Notes: generated by a model from the letters alone, not told the origin. Shown: positions 1 to 6,737, counted from the stretch's first letter. The stretch is 7,580 bases of DNA from Rhodospirillales bacterium (GCA_903644035.1 CAHJXG010000239.1:1-7580), one strand, 5' to 3'. Made by a program: numbers and translations.

Positions 1-187
1 GCATGGCGGCGATGCGGCACGGCCCGGCCGCGCCGTGGACGGCCACCGTGCCGTAGGGCGGCGTGATGCCGGGCGGCGCGGCCGTGGCGCCCCCCGCGCC
101 ATGCGGCAGGACCATCAGCATCACGTCATCCGAGAGCAGGGCCGCCCGTGGCGGCAGGATGTCATGCGTCAGGTCACGAAGCAGCAT
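1..187 (-). CDS. Unrecognised protein, N-terminal 62 codons only (runs off left edge)
   Basis: An ATG at 187 opens a reading frame that stays open to the window edge, giving 62 residues that begin MLLRDLTHDILPPRAAL. An AGGGA Shine-Dalgarno sequence (196-200) sits 8 bases upstream. An in-frame TGA lies further upstream with no other start codon in between, which fixes this start. Third codon positions are almost all G or C, as in the neighbouring real genes, which favours true coding. The visible part has no signal peptide or membrane segment and is rich in Ala, Gly and Pro. I do not recognise the family. It is the third gene of the leftward block and is separated from the RTX gene by a hairpin that may act as a terminator, so it may be transcribed only partly with that gene. 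Function unknown. Confidence 0.55.
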   Translation of the reverse strand, partial: MLLRDLTHDILPPRAALLSDDVMLMVLPHGAGGATAAPPGITPPYGTVAVHGAAGPCRIAAM

Positions 188-195
188 GGCCGGGA

Positions 196-200
196 TCCCT
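196..200 (-). promoter_or_regulatory. Ribosome binding site of the left-edge partial gene
   Basis: AGGGA on the minus strand lies 8 bases before the ATG at 187. It is the main support for that start, since the encoded protein is not recognised. Confidence 0.45.
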
Positions 201-220
201 GGGCTGGCGGGCGAAAGGAT

Positions 221-250
221 GCCGGGGCCGCCTGGCGAGGCGGCCCCGGC
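221..250 (-). terminator. Perfect 12-bp GC-rich hairpin after the RTX gene
   Basis: The arms 221-232 (GCCGGGGCCGCC) and 239-250 (GGCGGCCCCGGC) are perfect reverse complements around a 6-base loop (233-238). The hairpin begins 18 bases after the RTX stop codon. On the minus strand it is followed by ATCCTTTCGC, so the T tract is only three bases. The position and stem strength fit a transcription terminator or attenuator for the RTX gene. The short T tract makes an intrinsic terminator plausible rather than certain, and it could instead protect the 3' end of the mRNA. Confidence 0.6.
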
Positions 251-268
251 TTGTCATGGGCCGGACGG

Positions 269-1024
269 TCAGTGGATCGTGAAGTAGCCAGACGGGTTGT
301 TCTGGATATCTTCGGCCTTCACCCCGATCAGGGTGATCGTCTCGTTGCCCAGGCTGATGACGGCGTTGCCGCCGTTGTCCTGGACGTGCGCGGCGACGTC
401 GGCCGCGGAGCTGATCGCCAGGCCGTTGATGTTCTGCTGGATCTGCAGCATGTCGCCGTCGTTGAAGCCCATCACGACGTTCTGGCCGCCGTTGCTGTTG
501 AACACGAAGGTGTCCTGGCCGCTGCCGCCGATCATCATGTCGTTGCCGGCGCCCGACAGCATGGTCGTGGTGCCGGAGCCGCCGATCAGCATCTCGTTGC
601 CGCTGCCGGCGTGCAGGACGTCGTTGCCGGACCCGCCGATCAGCGTGTCCTGGCCGCTCCCGCCTTGCAGGTAGTCGTTGCCCGTGCCGCCGCTGAGGAA
701 GTTGTGGTTGCCGCCCGCGATCAACGTGTCGTTGCCGCCGCCGCCGAGCAGAGTGTCATAGCCCGACCCATACGTGTCGATGACATCATTGCCGGCACCG
801 CCGCTCAGGATGTTATGGTTCCCGCCATCATCGATGACGTCCTGCCCTGCACCGCCATCCACCGAGTTGTTGTTGCCGAGTAGATTGAAGAAATCGTCAC
901 CGTTGCCGCCGCTCGCGTTGCTGGCATTGTGTGAGAGAAAGAATTGGTCGTCACCGGCCGTGCCGGTCAGCATGGCGTGATTTGCCGTATCTACGATGAA
1001 ACTGCCACCGGGTATCGTCGCCAT
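269..1024 (-). CDS. RTX (hemolysin-type calcium-binding) repeat protein, 251 aa
   Basis: This is probably a secreted calcium-binding beta-roll protein of the type I secretion class. GGxGxDxxx nonapeptide repeats start near residues 21, 39, 57, 75, 94, 112, 121, 130, 139, 148, 157 and 166. The first six are about 18 residues apart, with GNHN/GNNN-type segments between them; the rest are in tandem every 9 residues. The repeats lead into DTFVFNSNGG (171-180) and a repeat-free C-terminal part (about 181-251) ending in GYFTIH, where the uncleaved secretion signal of such proteins normally lies. There is no N-terminal signal peptide, as expected for this export route. The ATG is preceded by AGGAG with a 6-base gap. 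No enzymatic domain is present, so it is small for the family and looks like a stand-alone beta-roll. No ABC exporter, adaptor or activating acyltransferase gene is in the window. Family assignment is secure; the biological role is unknown. Confidence 0.93.
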   Translation of the reverse strand: MATIPGGSFIVDTANHAMLTGTAGDDQFFLSHNASNASGGNGDDFFNLLGNNNSVDGGAGQDVIDDGGNHNILSGGAGNDVIDTYGSGYDTLLGGGGNDTLIAGGNHNFLSGGTGNDYLQGGSGQDTLIGGSGNDVLHAGSGNEMLIGGSGTTTMLSGAGNDMMIGGSGQDTFVFNSNGGQNVVMGFNDGDMLQIQQNINGLAISSAADVAAHVQDNGGNAVISLGNETITLIGVKAEDIQNNPSGYFTIH

Positions 1025-1030
1025 TTCGCT

Positions 1031-1035
1031 CTCCT
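1031..1035 (-). promoter_or_regulatory. Ribosome binding site of the RTX gene
   Basis: AGGAG on the minus strand lies 6 bases upstream of the ATG at 1024, within AAAACAGGAGAGCGAA. This is a near-ideal Shine-Dalgarno sequence and confirms the RTX start. Confidence 0.8.
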
Positions 1036-1080
1036 GTTTTCGGACTGCGCCGGGACTGCTCGAGACCGTCCGACGGACTC

Positions 1081-1110
1081 AAGCTACCTGTTTTCTCACG
1101 AATTCGTCAA
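1081..1110 (-). promoter_or_regulatory. Candidate sigma-70-type promoter of the RTX gene
   Basis: On the minus strand, TTGACG (1105-1110, five of six matches to TTGACA) is followed after 18 bases by TAGCTT (1081-1086, three of six matches to TATAAT). A transcript from here would have a leader of about 50 bases before the RTX ATG. The surrounding 1087-1150 stretch is the most AT-rich part of the window, which fits a promoter. The weak -10 box makes this a candidate only. Confidence 0.3.
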
Positions 1111-1126
1111 CTCTACTTTGAGTTGA
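1107..1126. promoter_or_regulatory. Inverted repeat TCAACTC-N6-GAGTTGA, possible operator
   Basis: The 7-bp arms 1107-1113 and 1120-1126 are perfect reverse complements separated by TACTTT. The repeat lies about 80 bases upstream of the RTX start, and one arm overlaps the candidate -35 box on the minus strand. This is the geometry of a dimeric regulator's site. On the plus strand it is followed by five T residues, so it could also fold as a weak terminator, but no plus-strand gene runs into it. The binding protein is unknown. Confidence 0.4.
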
Positions 1127-1280
1127 TTTTTCCGATTAATTAACAATTGATCCTGGTTGGCGGGATTGCACGGCCAAATAGCGGCGCTGTCACTGGGATC
1201 GAACGCTCGCGGCCGAATTGACGCCACGGCAACGCTGGATTTGTGCGGCGCAACAAAGAGTCGGTCCGGCCGGTCCGTGA

Positions 1281-2489
1281 TCATGGCGCGATCTCCTGGA
1301 TGAGGCGCGACTGCTGGCGCAGGCAGTGGCGCAGGTCGAAATGCTGCACCGCCGAGGCGCGGGCGCGGTCCCGCACCGGCCCCAGCGACGCCCGCTGCGC
1401 CAGCAGGTCCGCGGCCCGGCTTGCCACCGCCTCCGGGTCGCGCCCATCGACCAGGAAGCCGTTCACCCCGTCCCGCAGCACCTCCCGCACCGGCGCCACG
1501 TCCGAGCCGAGCAGCAGGCACCCGGCAGCCAGCGCCTCGGTGCAGGACCATGACAGGACGAAGGGCACCGTCAGGTAGAGGTGGAGCGCGGACACCTGGA
1601 TCAGCGCCAGGTAGTCCCGCCGGGCGAGGCGGCCCACGAAGTGGACGCGGGCCGGATCGACCGCCGCCTCCCGCAGCATCGCCGCGCGCCAAGTGCCGCC
1701 ATCCGCCGGCGGACGGCCGTAGCTCACGCCATCCTCGCCGCAGATGACCACCTGGGCGCCGGGCCGGCGGCGCAGCAAGGCGGGCAAGGCGCGCATCAGC
1801 ACGGTGAAGCCGCGTACCGGCTCCAGGTGGCGGGCGACGAAGGTCACGACCTCGTCGCCTGCGCCCAGCACCCGCCCGTCCGGCAGGGCGAACCGGGCGT
1901 GCGGGTCCGGCGCGACCTCCGCCGTGTCCACCCCGTCATGCACGACGGCGATGCGCGACTGGAAGCAGGTCGGGTGCTGCGCGCGCTGCCATGCGGTCGG
2001 CGCGACGCCGCGGTCCATCAGGTCCAGCGCAGTCAGCAGGTCCGCGTTCCACACCCGCAGCCGGCAGCGCCCGTCGAGGTCCAGCGCCGTCTCCGGGACG
2101 TAGCCGGTGTCCTGGCCCTCCCCGCGGTAGAACATCTCGCAATAGGACAGGATGGCGGCCCGCGGCAGCACCTCGCGCAGGAACATCGTCTCCCCCCAGC
2201 CGGCGTGCGCCACCACCACGTCCGGGGTGAAGCCCTCCTCGCGGAGGTCCAGGCACGCCCTCACCACGGCCTGCCCCCGGCGCACGTTGCCCTCCATGCG
2301 ATGGAGGTAGTGGTGCGTCGCAATCCCCGGCGGCTCCGGCGCGGGATAGCGCAGCCAGCGGACCCGCCCGGGCGCCGCGACCCGGCGCTCGGCGAGGAAC
2401 GCCACCTCGTTGGCCGGATCCTCGGCGAGGTGCGGGGCCAGGTGGCGAAACTGGCCCGGCGCGTTCTGGTGCAGGAACAGGACGCGCAA
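1281..2489 (-). CDS. GT4-family glycosyltransferase, 402 aa
   Basis: This is a GT-B fold, GT4-type sugar transferase that would use a nucleotide-sugar donor; the acceptor is unknown. The N-terminus MRVLFLHQNAPGQFRHL is characteristic of a bacterial GT4 subgroup. The N-terminal acceptor half covers about residues 1-185. HDGVD (184-188) opens the C-terminal donor half, where VTFVARHLEPVRGF (215-228) is a donor-site segment. The PFVLSWSCTEALAAG stretch (309-323) carries Glu318, the second Glu of the EX7E motif; the first is replaced by Phe310, as I recall for this subgroup. There is no signal peptide, so it is cytosolic or peripheral. I chose the TTG at 2489 over the ATG at 2540 because AAGGGAG lies 6 bases before the TTG and the 17-residue extension does not resemble the family. 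It heads the leftward block with the RTX gene 256 bases downstream, and may build a surface polysaccharide. Confidence 0.9.
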   Translation of the reverse strand: MRVLFLHQNAPGQFRHLAPHLAEDPANEVAFLAERRVAAPGRVRWLRYPAPEPPGIATHHYLHRMEGNVRRGQAVVRACLDLREEGFTPDVVVAHAGWGETMFLREVLPRAAILSYCEMFYRGEGQDTGYVPETALDLDGRCRLRVWNADLLTALDLMDRGVAPTAWQRAQHPTCFQSRIAVVHDGVDTAEVAPDPHARFALPDGRVLGAGDEVVTFVARHLEPVRGFTVLMRALPALLRRRPGAQVVICGEDGVSYGRPPADGGTWRAAMLREAAVDPARVHFVGRLARRDYLALIQVSALHLYLTVPFVLSWSCTEALAAGCLLLGSDVAPVREVLRDGVNGFLVDGRDPEAVASRAADLLAQRASLGPVRDRARASAVQHFDLRHCLRQQSRLIQEIAP

Positions 2490-2622
2490 CGACGGCTCCC
2501 TTTTCCATGATCGGCGCAGCGGAGATATGTAGCATGTCATTAACGAAATTATTTCGCAACGATCATCTTGATGGCCGTCCCGGCGGGTTGCGCATGGCCC
2601 GCCGGCACCGCATCTCGCAGGC
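2490..2622. promoter_or_regulatory. Divergent intergenic region with a 13-base palindrome
   Basis: These 133 bases separate the leftward glycosyltransferase gene from the rightward DUF3750 gene and must hold the promoters of both blocks unless they start elsewhere. The centre (about 2525-2570) is AT-rich compared with its surroundings. It contains CGAAATTATTTCG (2544-2556), two perfect 6-bp half-sites around one base, which could be an operator shared by both directions. I could not find a convincing -35/-10 pair for either direction. Confidence 0.45.
2496..2502 (-). promoter_or_regulatory. Ribosome binding site that sets a TTG start for the glycosyltransferase
   Basis: AAGGGAG on the minus strand is followed by the 6-base gap CCGTCG and then TTG (2489-2487). 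This decides the start in favour of the TTG; the in-frame ATG 51 bases upstream has no comparable site. Confidence 0.7.
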
Positions 2623-3396
2623 GTGCCTGCCGCCCTGAAGACCTGCCTGCTGCTGTTCGCCCTGCTGTTCCTGCTGCCGCTCGGCGTGGCGGCCTGCCGC
2701 TACTGCCTGGACGGCACCGGCGAGGGGTGGCGCACGGCGGACCGATCCAGCGCCGGGCTGCTGCCCGAAACGCCCGGGCGCCCCGCGGTGGTGCGGGTGT
2801 TCGCCGCGCAGACGGTGCGATGGCGCGGCATCTTCGCCACGCATTGCTGGATCGTGTTCAAGCCGGAGGGCGACAGCGCCTACACCCGCTACGACTACAC
2901 CGCCTGGGGCGATCCGATCCGGGTGAACGGCTTCGTGGCGGACGGGCGCTGGTTCGGCCGGGTGCCGCTGCTGGTGTTCGCGGCGGACGGCCCCGCCGCC
3001 GCGGCGCTGATCCCGCGCATGCAGGGGGCGATCGCGGCCTACACGTTCCGCAACTACGGCGACTACCGCGCCTGGCCCGGCCCGAACTCCAACACCTTCG
3101 TCGCCGCCGTGCTGGACGCGGTGCCGGAAATCCGGGTCAGCTTACCGCCCACCGCGGTCGGCAAGGACTATCCCTATGACGGGCGCTGGCTGCGCCGGAC
3201 CTCCTCCGGCACCGGGCTGCGGCTGAGCCTGGGCGGCTATGCCGGGCTGACCGTCGGATGGGTGGAGGGGATCGAGGTCAACATCCTCGGCGCGGTCGCA
3301 GGGCTGGACATCCGGCAGCCGGCGATCAAGCTGCCCGGGCTGGGACGGCTCGGCGTGCCGGGCGCGCTGCCGGCGGGCACGGCGACGCAGCCGTAA
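2623..3396 (+). CDS. DUF3750 domain protein, exported or membrane-anchored, 257 aa
   Basis: I assign this to DUF3750, a family of unknown function, from the order and wording of its conserved blocks: THCWIVFKPEG (73-83), RYDYTAWGDPIRVN (89-102), DGRWFG (107-112), WPGPNSNTF (151-159), LPPTAVGKDYP (174-184) and GGYAGLTVGWVEGIEVN (204-220). A hydrophobic segment at residues 8-24 makes it a signal peptide or single N-terminal anchor with the domain outside the cytoplasm. VAAC (22-25) also fits a lipobox, so lipid attachment at Cys25 is possible. The GTG at 2623 is the only usual start near this segment, since the frame is closed by a TGA at 2569; no good Shine-Dalgarno sequence precedes it, so the start is less certain than the frame. 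It is first in the rightward block, 92 bases before the transglutaminase fusion. Confidence 0.85.
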   Translation: MPAALKTCLLLFALLFLLPLGVAACRYCLDGTGEGWRTADRSSAGLLPETPGRPAVVRVFAAQTVRWRGIFATHCWIVFKPEGDSAYTRYDYTAWGDPIRVNGFVADGRWFGRVPLLVFAADGPAAAALIPRMQGAIAAYTFRNYGDYRAWPGPNSNTFVAAVLDAVPEIRVSLPPTAVGKDYPYDGRWLRRTSSGTGLRLSLGGYAGLTVGWVEGIEVNILGAVAGLDIRQPAIKLPGLGRLGVPGALPAGTATQP

Positions 3397-3488
3397 CGGC
3401 CGGCGGCGGGACCAGACGCGGGCCTTGCGCCCCCGGTTTGACGCGGCGATGGTATTGCGATGCACAGTTCCGTCATGGCTTACGCCGC

Positions 3489-6400
3489 ATGAGCATCCAC
3501 GCCGCCCTGGTGCACCGGACCAGCTACCGCTACGACCGCGCGGTGAAGCTCGGCCCGCAGACCATCCGGCTGCGCCCGGCGCCGCAGACCCGGACGCCGA
3601 TCCTGTCGTACTCGCTGACGGTCAAGCCGGAGCCGCACTTCGTCAACTGGCAGCAGGACCCGCAGGGCAATTTCCTGGCCCGCGTGGTGTTCCCGGACCC
3701 GGTGACGCAGTTCGAGGTCACGGTGGACCTCATCGCCGACATGGCCACCATCAACCCCTTCGGCTTCTTCCTGGAGCCGGAGGCGGAGGAGTGGCCGTTC
3801 CGCTACGACCCGATGCTGGAACAGGAGCTGGCGCCCTTCCGGAAGCTGGACCCGACCGGCCCGCTGCTGTCGGCACTGATCGCCGACGTGCCGCGCAACC
3901 CGCGCCGGACCATCGACATGCTGGTGGACCTGAACCGCCGGGTGCAGGAGCGCGTGGGCTACATCGTCCGCATGGAGCCGGGCGTGTGGGACCCGGAGCG
4001 CACGCTGACGGAGGCGCAGGGGTCGTGCCGGGATTCCGCCTGGCTGCTGGTGCACGCGCTGCGCCACCTGGGCTACGCCGCCCGCTTCGTGTCGGGCTAC
4101 CTGATCCAGCTGGCGCCGGACATCCGGTCGCTGACCGGGCCGGAGGGTCCGACCGCCGACTTCACCGACCTGCACGCCTGGGCGGAGGCGTACTTGCCGG
4201 GCGCGGGCTGGATCGGCCTCGATGCCACCTCCGGCCTGATGGCCGGCGAGGGCCACATCCCGCTCGCCGCCAGCCCCGAGCCGACGTCGGCCGCGCCGAT
4301 CTCCGGCCTGATGGAGCCGGCGGAGACCACCTTCGAGGTCGAGATGACGGTCACCCGCGTCAACGAGGTGCCGCGCGTCACCCGGCCCTACGGCGACGCA
4401 CAGTGGCAGGCGATCCTGGCCGCCGGCGCCGAGGTGGACCGCACGCTCACCGCCGAGGACCTGCGCCTGACCATGGGGGGCGAGCCGACCTTCGTCTCGG
4501 TCGATGACGCGGAGGGGGCGGAGTGGACGGTGGATGCGCTGGGTCCCACCAAGCGGCGGGAGGCCGGGCGGCTGCTGCAGCGCCTGCTGCCGCTCTGGGC
4601 GCCGGGGGCCGCGGTGCAGTATGGCATCGGCAAGCACTACCCCGGCGAGCAGCTGCCGCGCTGGGCGCTGAACGTCACGTGGCGGCAGGATGGGGAGGCC
4701 GTCTGGTCGGACCCGGCGCTGCTCGCCGATCCCGACACAGCAACGGGCGACGCCGACGCCGACACGGCGCACGGCTTCGCCTTGGCGGTGGCACGGCGCC
4801 TCCGCGTCGATCCCGAGGCGGTGCAGCGCGCCTACGAGGACCAGCCGTATTTCCTGATGCGCGAGGCCCGGATGCCCGCCAACATCGTGGCGGAGGCGGC
4901 GGAGTCCCGCGACCCCGTCGAGCGCGCGCGCATCATCCGGGTGTTCAACCAGGGGCTGGACCAGCCGGTCGGCAGCGTGCTGCCGCTGCGCCGGGCCGGA
5001 CGGCGCGGGGCGCGGCATTGGACGACCGAGCGCTGGGTGCTGCGGGAGGGCAAGCTGTTCCTGGTGCCGGGCGACGCCTCCGCCGGCGTGCGGCTGCCGC
5101 TGAACAGCCTGCCCTGGGTCGACCCCTCGGAGATCGAGGAGGAGCCGGAACCGGACCCGTTCGAGCTGCAGGGGCCGCTGCCGACCCGCGACGCGATGCT
5201 GGCCGCCACCGGCGACGGCCGCCCCGGGCGCGGCATCCGCGTCGCCATGACGGTGCAGGCGCGCGGCGGGCTGCTGTATCTCTACCTGCCCCCGCTGCCG
5301 GCCGCCGAGGACTGGCTGGCGCTGGTCGCAGCCATCGAGGCCACCGCCGCCGACCTCGGCCGCCCCGTGGTGCTGGAGGGCTACAAGCCGTCCTACGACC
5401 GCCGGCTGCTCACCTTCTCGGTCACGCCCGACCCCGGCGTCATGGAGGTCAACATCCACCCGGCGCGAAGCTGGGACGAGCTGGTGACGCGCACCGAGCA
5501 GCTTTACGAGCAGGCGCGGCATGTCGGGCTGACGGCCGAGAAGTTCATGGTCGATGGCCGCCACGTCGGCACCGGCGGCGGCAACCACGTCGTCATGGGC
5601 GCCATGACGCCGGAGGACAGCCCGTTCCTGCGCCGCCCGGACCTGCTGAAGTCGCTGCTCGGCTTCTGGCACAACCACCCGAGCCTGTCCTACCTGTTCA
5701 GCGGCCTGTTCATCGGCCCGATGAGCCAGCACCCCCGCATCGACGAGGCCCGGCAGGACGCATTGCGCGAGCTGGAAGTGGCCTTCCGCCACATCCGGCC
5801 GGGGGAAGCGCCGGCACCGTGGCAGGTGGACCGGATGCTCCGCAACATCCTGACCGACATGACCGGCAACACGCACCGGACCGAGTTCTGCATCGACAAG
5901 CTGTATTCGCCCGACAGCTCCTCCGGCCGCCTGGGCCTCGTCGAGTTCCGCGCCTTCGAGATGCCGCCGCACGCGCGCATGTCGGTGGCGCAGATGCTGC
6001 TGATGCGGGCCGCCGTCGCCGCCTTCTGGCGCTTCCCGTACGAGCGGCGCCTGGTGCGCTGGGGCACACGGGTGCATGACGATTTCCTGCTGCCGCACTT
6101 CGTCTGGCAGGACCTGCTGGATGCCGTGGAGGAGCTGTCGTCCTACGGCACCAAGCTCGACCCCGTCTGGTACCGGCCGCACTTCGAGTTCCGCTTCCCC
6201 GTCATCGGCGAGGTCGCGGTGCATGGCGCCACCGTGGAACTGCGCCACGCGCTGGAACCCTGGCACGCGCTGGGGGAGACCGCGGGCGTCGGCGGCACCG
6301 TGCGCTACGTCGACAGCTCCGTGGAACGGGTGCAGGCGCGGGTGACCGGCTGGGAGCCGGAGCGGTTCGTGCTGGCCTGCAACGGCGCCGCGGTGCCGCT

Positions 6401-6737
6401 CAGCCCCACCGGCACGGAGGGCGAGTTCGTGGGCGGCGTGCGCTTCAAGGCCTGGGACCCGGCGGCGGCGCTGCATCCCAACATCTCGGCGCAGGTCCCG
6501 CTGGTGTTCGATGTGTACGACCGCTGGACCGGGCGCTCGTTGGGCGGCATGTCGCACCACGTCGCCCATCCCGGCGGGCGCAGCTACGACAGCTTTCCGG
6601 TCAACGCGAACGAGGCGGAGGCCCGGCGCCGCGCCCGCTTCCTGGCCATCGGGCACACGCCGGGCCCGATGGAGGAGCCGCTGGTCAGCGTGTCCCCGGA
6701 GCATCCGCGCACGCTCGACCTGCGCGCCGTCGCGTGA
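3489..6737 (+). CDS. Transglutaminase-like / DUF2126 fusion protein, 1082 aa
   Basis: Residues 1-90 match the bacterial transglutaminase N-terminal region (MSIHAALVHRTSYRYD; later FVNWQQDPQGN, 51-61). The papain-fold core follows, with catalytic Cys180 in AQGSCRDSAWLL, His229 in DLHAWAEAY and Asp245 in GLDATSG, so the triad is intact. From about 321 to the end is DUF2126: TMGGEPTFVS (328-337), DPGVMEVNIHP (648-658), GTGGGNHVVMG (694-704), FWHNHPSLSYLFSG (726-739), VEFRAFEMPPH (818-828) and a closing TLDLR (1075-1079). I infer that DUF2126 is a glutamine-synthetase/GCS-fold carboxylate-amine ligase, from the EVN and GGGNHVVMG motifs. One chain would then carry both an amide-acting papain fold and an amide-forming domain. 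No signal peptide, so probably cytosolic. The ATG at 3489 matches the usual family N-terminus but lacks a clear Shine-Dalgarno sequence. Its stop overlaps the next start. Length and domain order look complete; the substrate is unknown. Confidence 0.94.
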   Translation: MSIHAALVHRTSYRYDRAVKLGPQTIRLRPAPQTRTPILSYSLTVKPEPHFVNWQQDPQGNFLARVVFPDPVTQFEVTVDLIADMATINPFGFFLEPEAEEWPFRYDPMLEQELAPFRKLDPTGPLLSALIADVPRNPRRTIDMLVDLNRRVQERVGYIVRMEPGVWDPERTLTEAQGSCRDSAWLLVHALRHLGYAARFVSGYLIQLAPDIRSLTGPEGPTADFTDLHAWAEAYLPGAGWIGLDATSGLMAGEGHIPLAASPEPTSAAPISGLMEPAETTFEVEMTVTRVNEVPRVTRPYGDAQWQAILAAGAEVDRTLTAEDLRLTMGGEPTFVSVDDAEGAEWTVDALGPTKRREAGRLLQRLLPLWAPGAAVQYGIGKHYPGEQLPRWALNVTWRQDGEAVWSDPALLADPDTATGDADADTAHGFALAVARRLRVDPEAVQRAYEDQPYFLMREARMPANIVAEAAESRDPVERARIIRVFNQGLDQPVGSVLPLRRAGRRGARHWTTERWVLREGKLFLVPGDASAGVRLPLNSLPWVDPSEIEEEPEPDPFELQGPLPTRDAMLAATGDGRPGRGIRVAMTVQARGGLLYLYLPPLPAAEDWLALVAAIEATAADLGRPVVLEGYKPSYDRRLLTFSVTPDPGVMEVNIHPARSWDELVTRTEQLYEQARHVGLTAEKFMVDGRHVGTGGGNHVVMGAMTPEDSPFLRRPDLLKSLLGFWHNHPSLSYLFSGLFIGPMSQHPRIDEARQDALRELEVAFRHIRPGEAPAPWQVDRMLRNILTDMTGNTHRTEFCIDKLYSPDSSSGRLGLVEFRAFEMPPHARMSVAQMLLMRAAVAAFWRFPYERRLVRWGTRVHDDFLLPHFVWQDLLDAVEELSSYGTKLDPVWYRPHFEFRFPVIGEVAVHGATVELRHALEPWHALGETAGVGGTVRYVDSSVERVQARVTGWEPERFVLACNGAAVPLSPTGTEGEFVGGVRFKAWDPAAALHPNISAQVPLVFDVYDRWTGRSLGGMSHHVAHPGGRSYDSFPVNANEAEARRRARFLAIGHTPGPMEEPLVSVSPEHPRTLDLRAVA

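Noticed and set aside
35..883. 282-codon plus-strand ORF across the RTX gene
   Set aside because: It is the antisense shadow of the RTX repeats, giving a periodic Val/Ala-rich product; the minus frame has the GGxGxD repeats and an AGGAG ribosome binding site.
1107..1131. Plus-strand intrinsic terminator (7-bp stem plus five T)
   Set aside because: No plus-strand gene reads into it; its place over the RTX promoter candidate makes an operator the better reading.
1581..2510. 309-codon plus-strand ORF opposite the glycosyltransferase
   Set aside because: Its product has low-complexity Arg/His/Gln composition without motifs, while the minus frame matches GT4 throughout.
2490..2540. 17-codon extension of the glycosyltransferase to the ATG at 2540
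   Set aside because: MTCYISPLRRSWKREPS does not resemble the family, and the Shine-Dalgarno sequence at 2496-2502 lies inside it at the right distance from the TTG at 2489.
3258..3488. 77-codon N-terminal extension of the transglutaminase fusion
   Set aside because: It overlaps the DUF3750 coding region in another frame, is Arg/Gly/Ala-rich, and the family N-terminus begins exactly at MSIHAALVHRTSYRYD (ATG 3489).
3480..6704. 1074-codon ORF antisense to the transglutaminase-DUF2126 gene
   Set aside because: Its translation is an Arg/His/Gln/Ala/Gly-rich mirror product typical of the opposite strand of GC-rich genes, with no recognisable motifs, whereas the plus frame has clear family motifs throughout.
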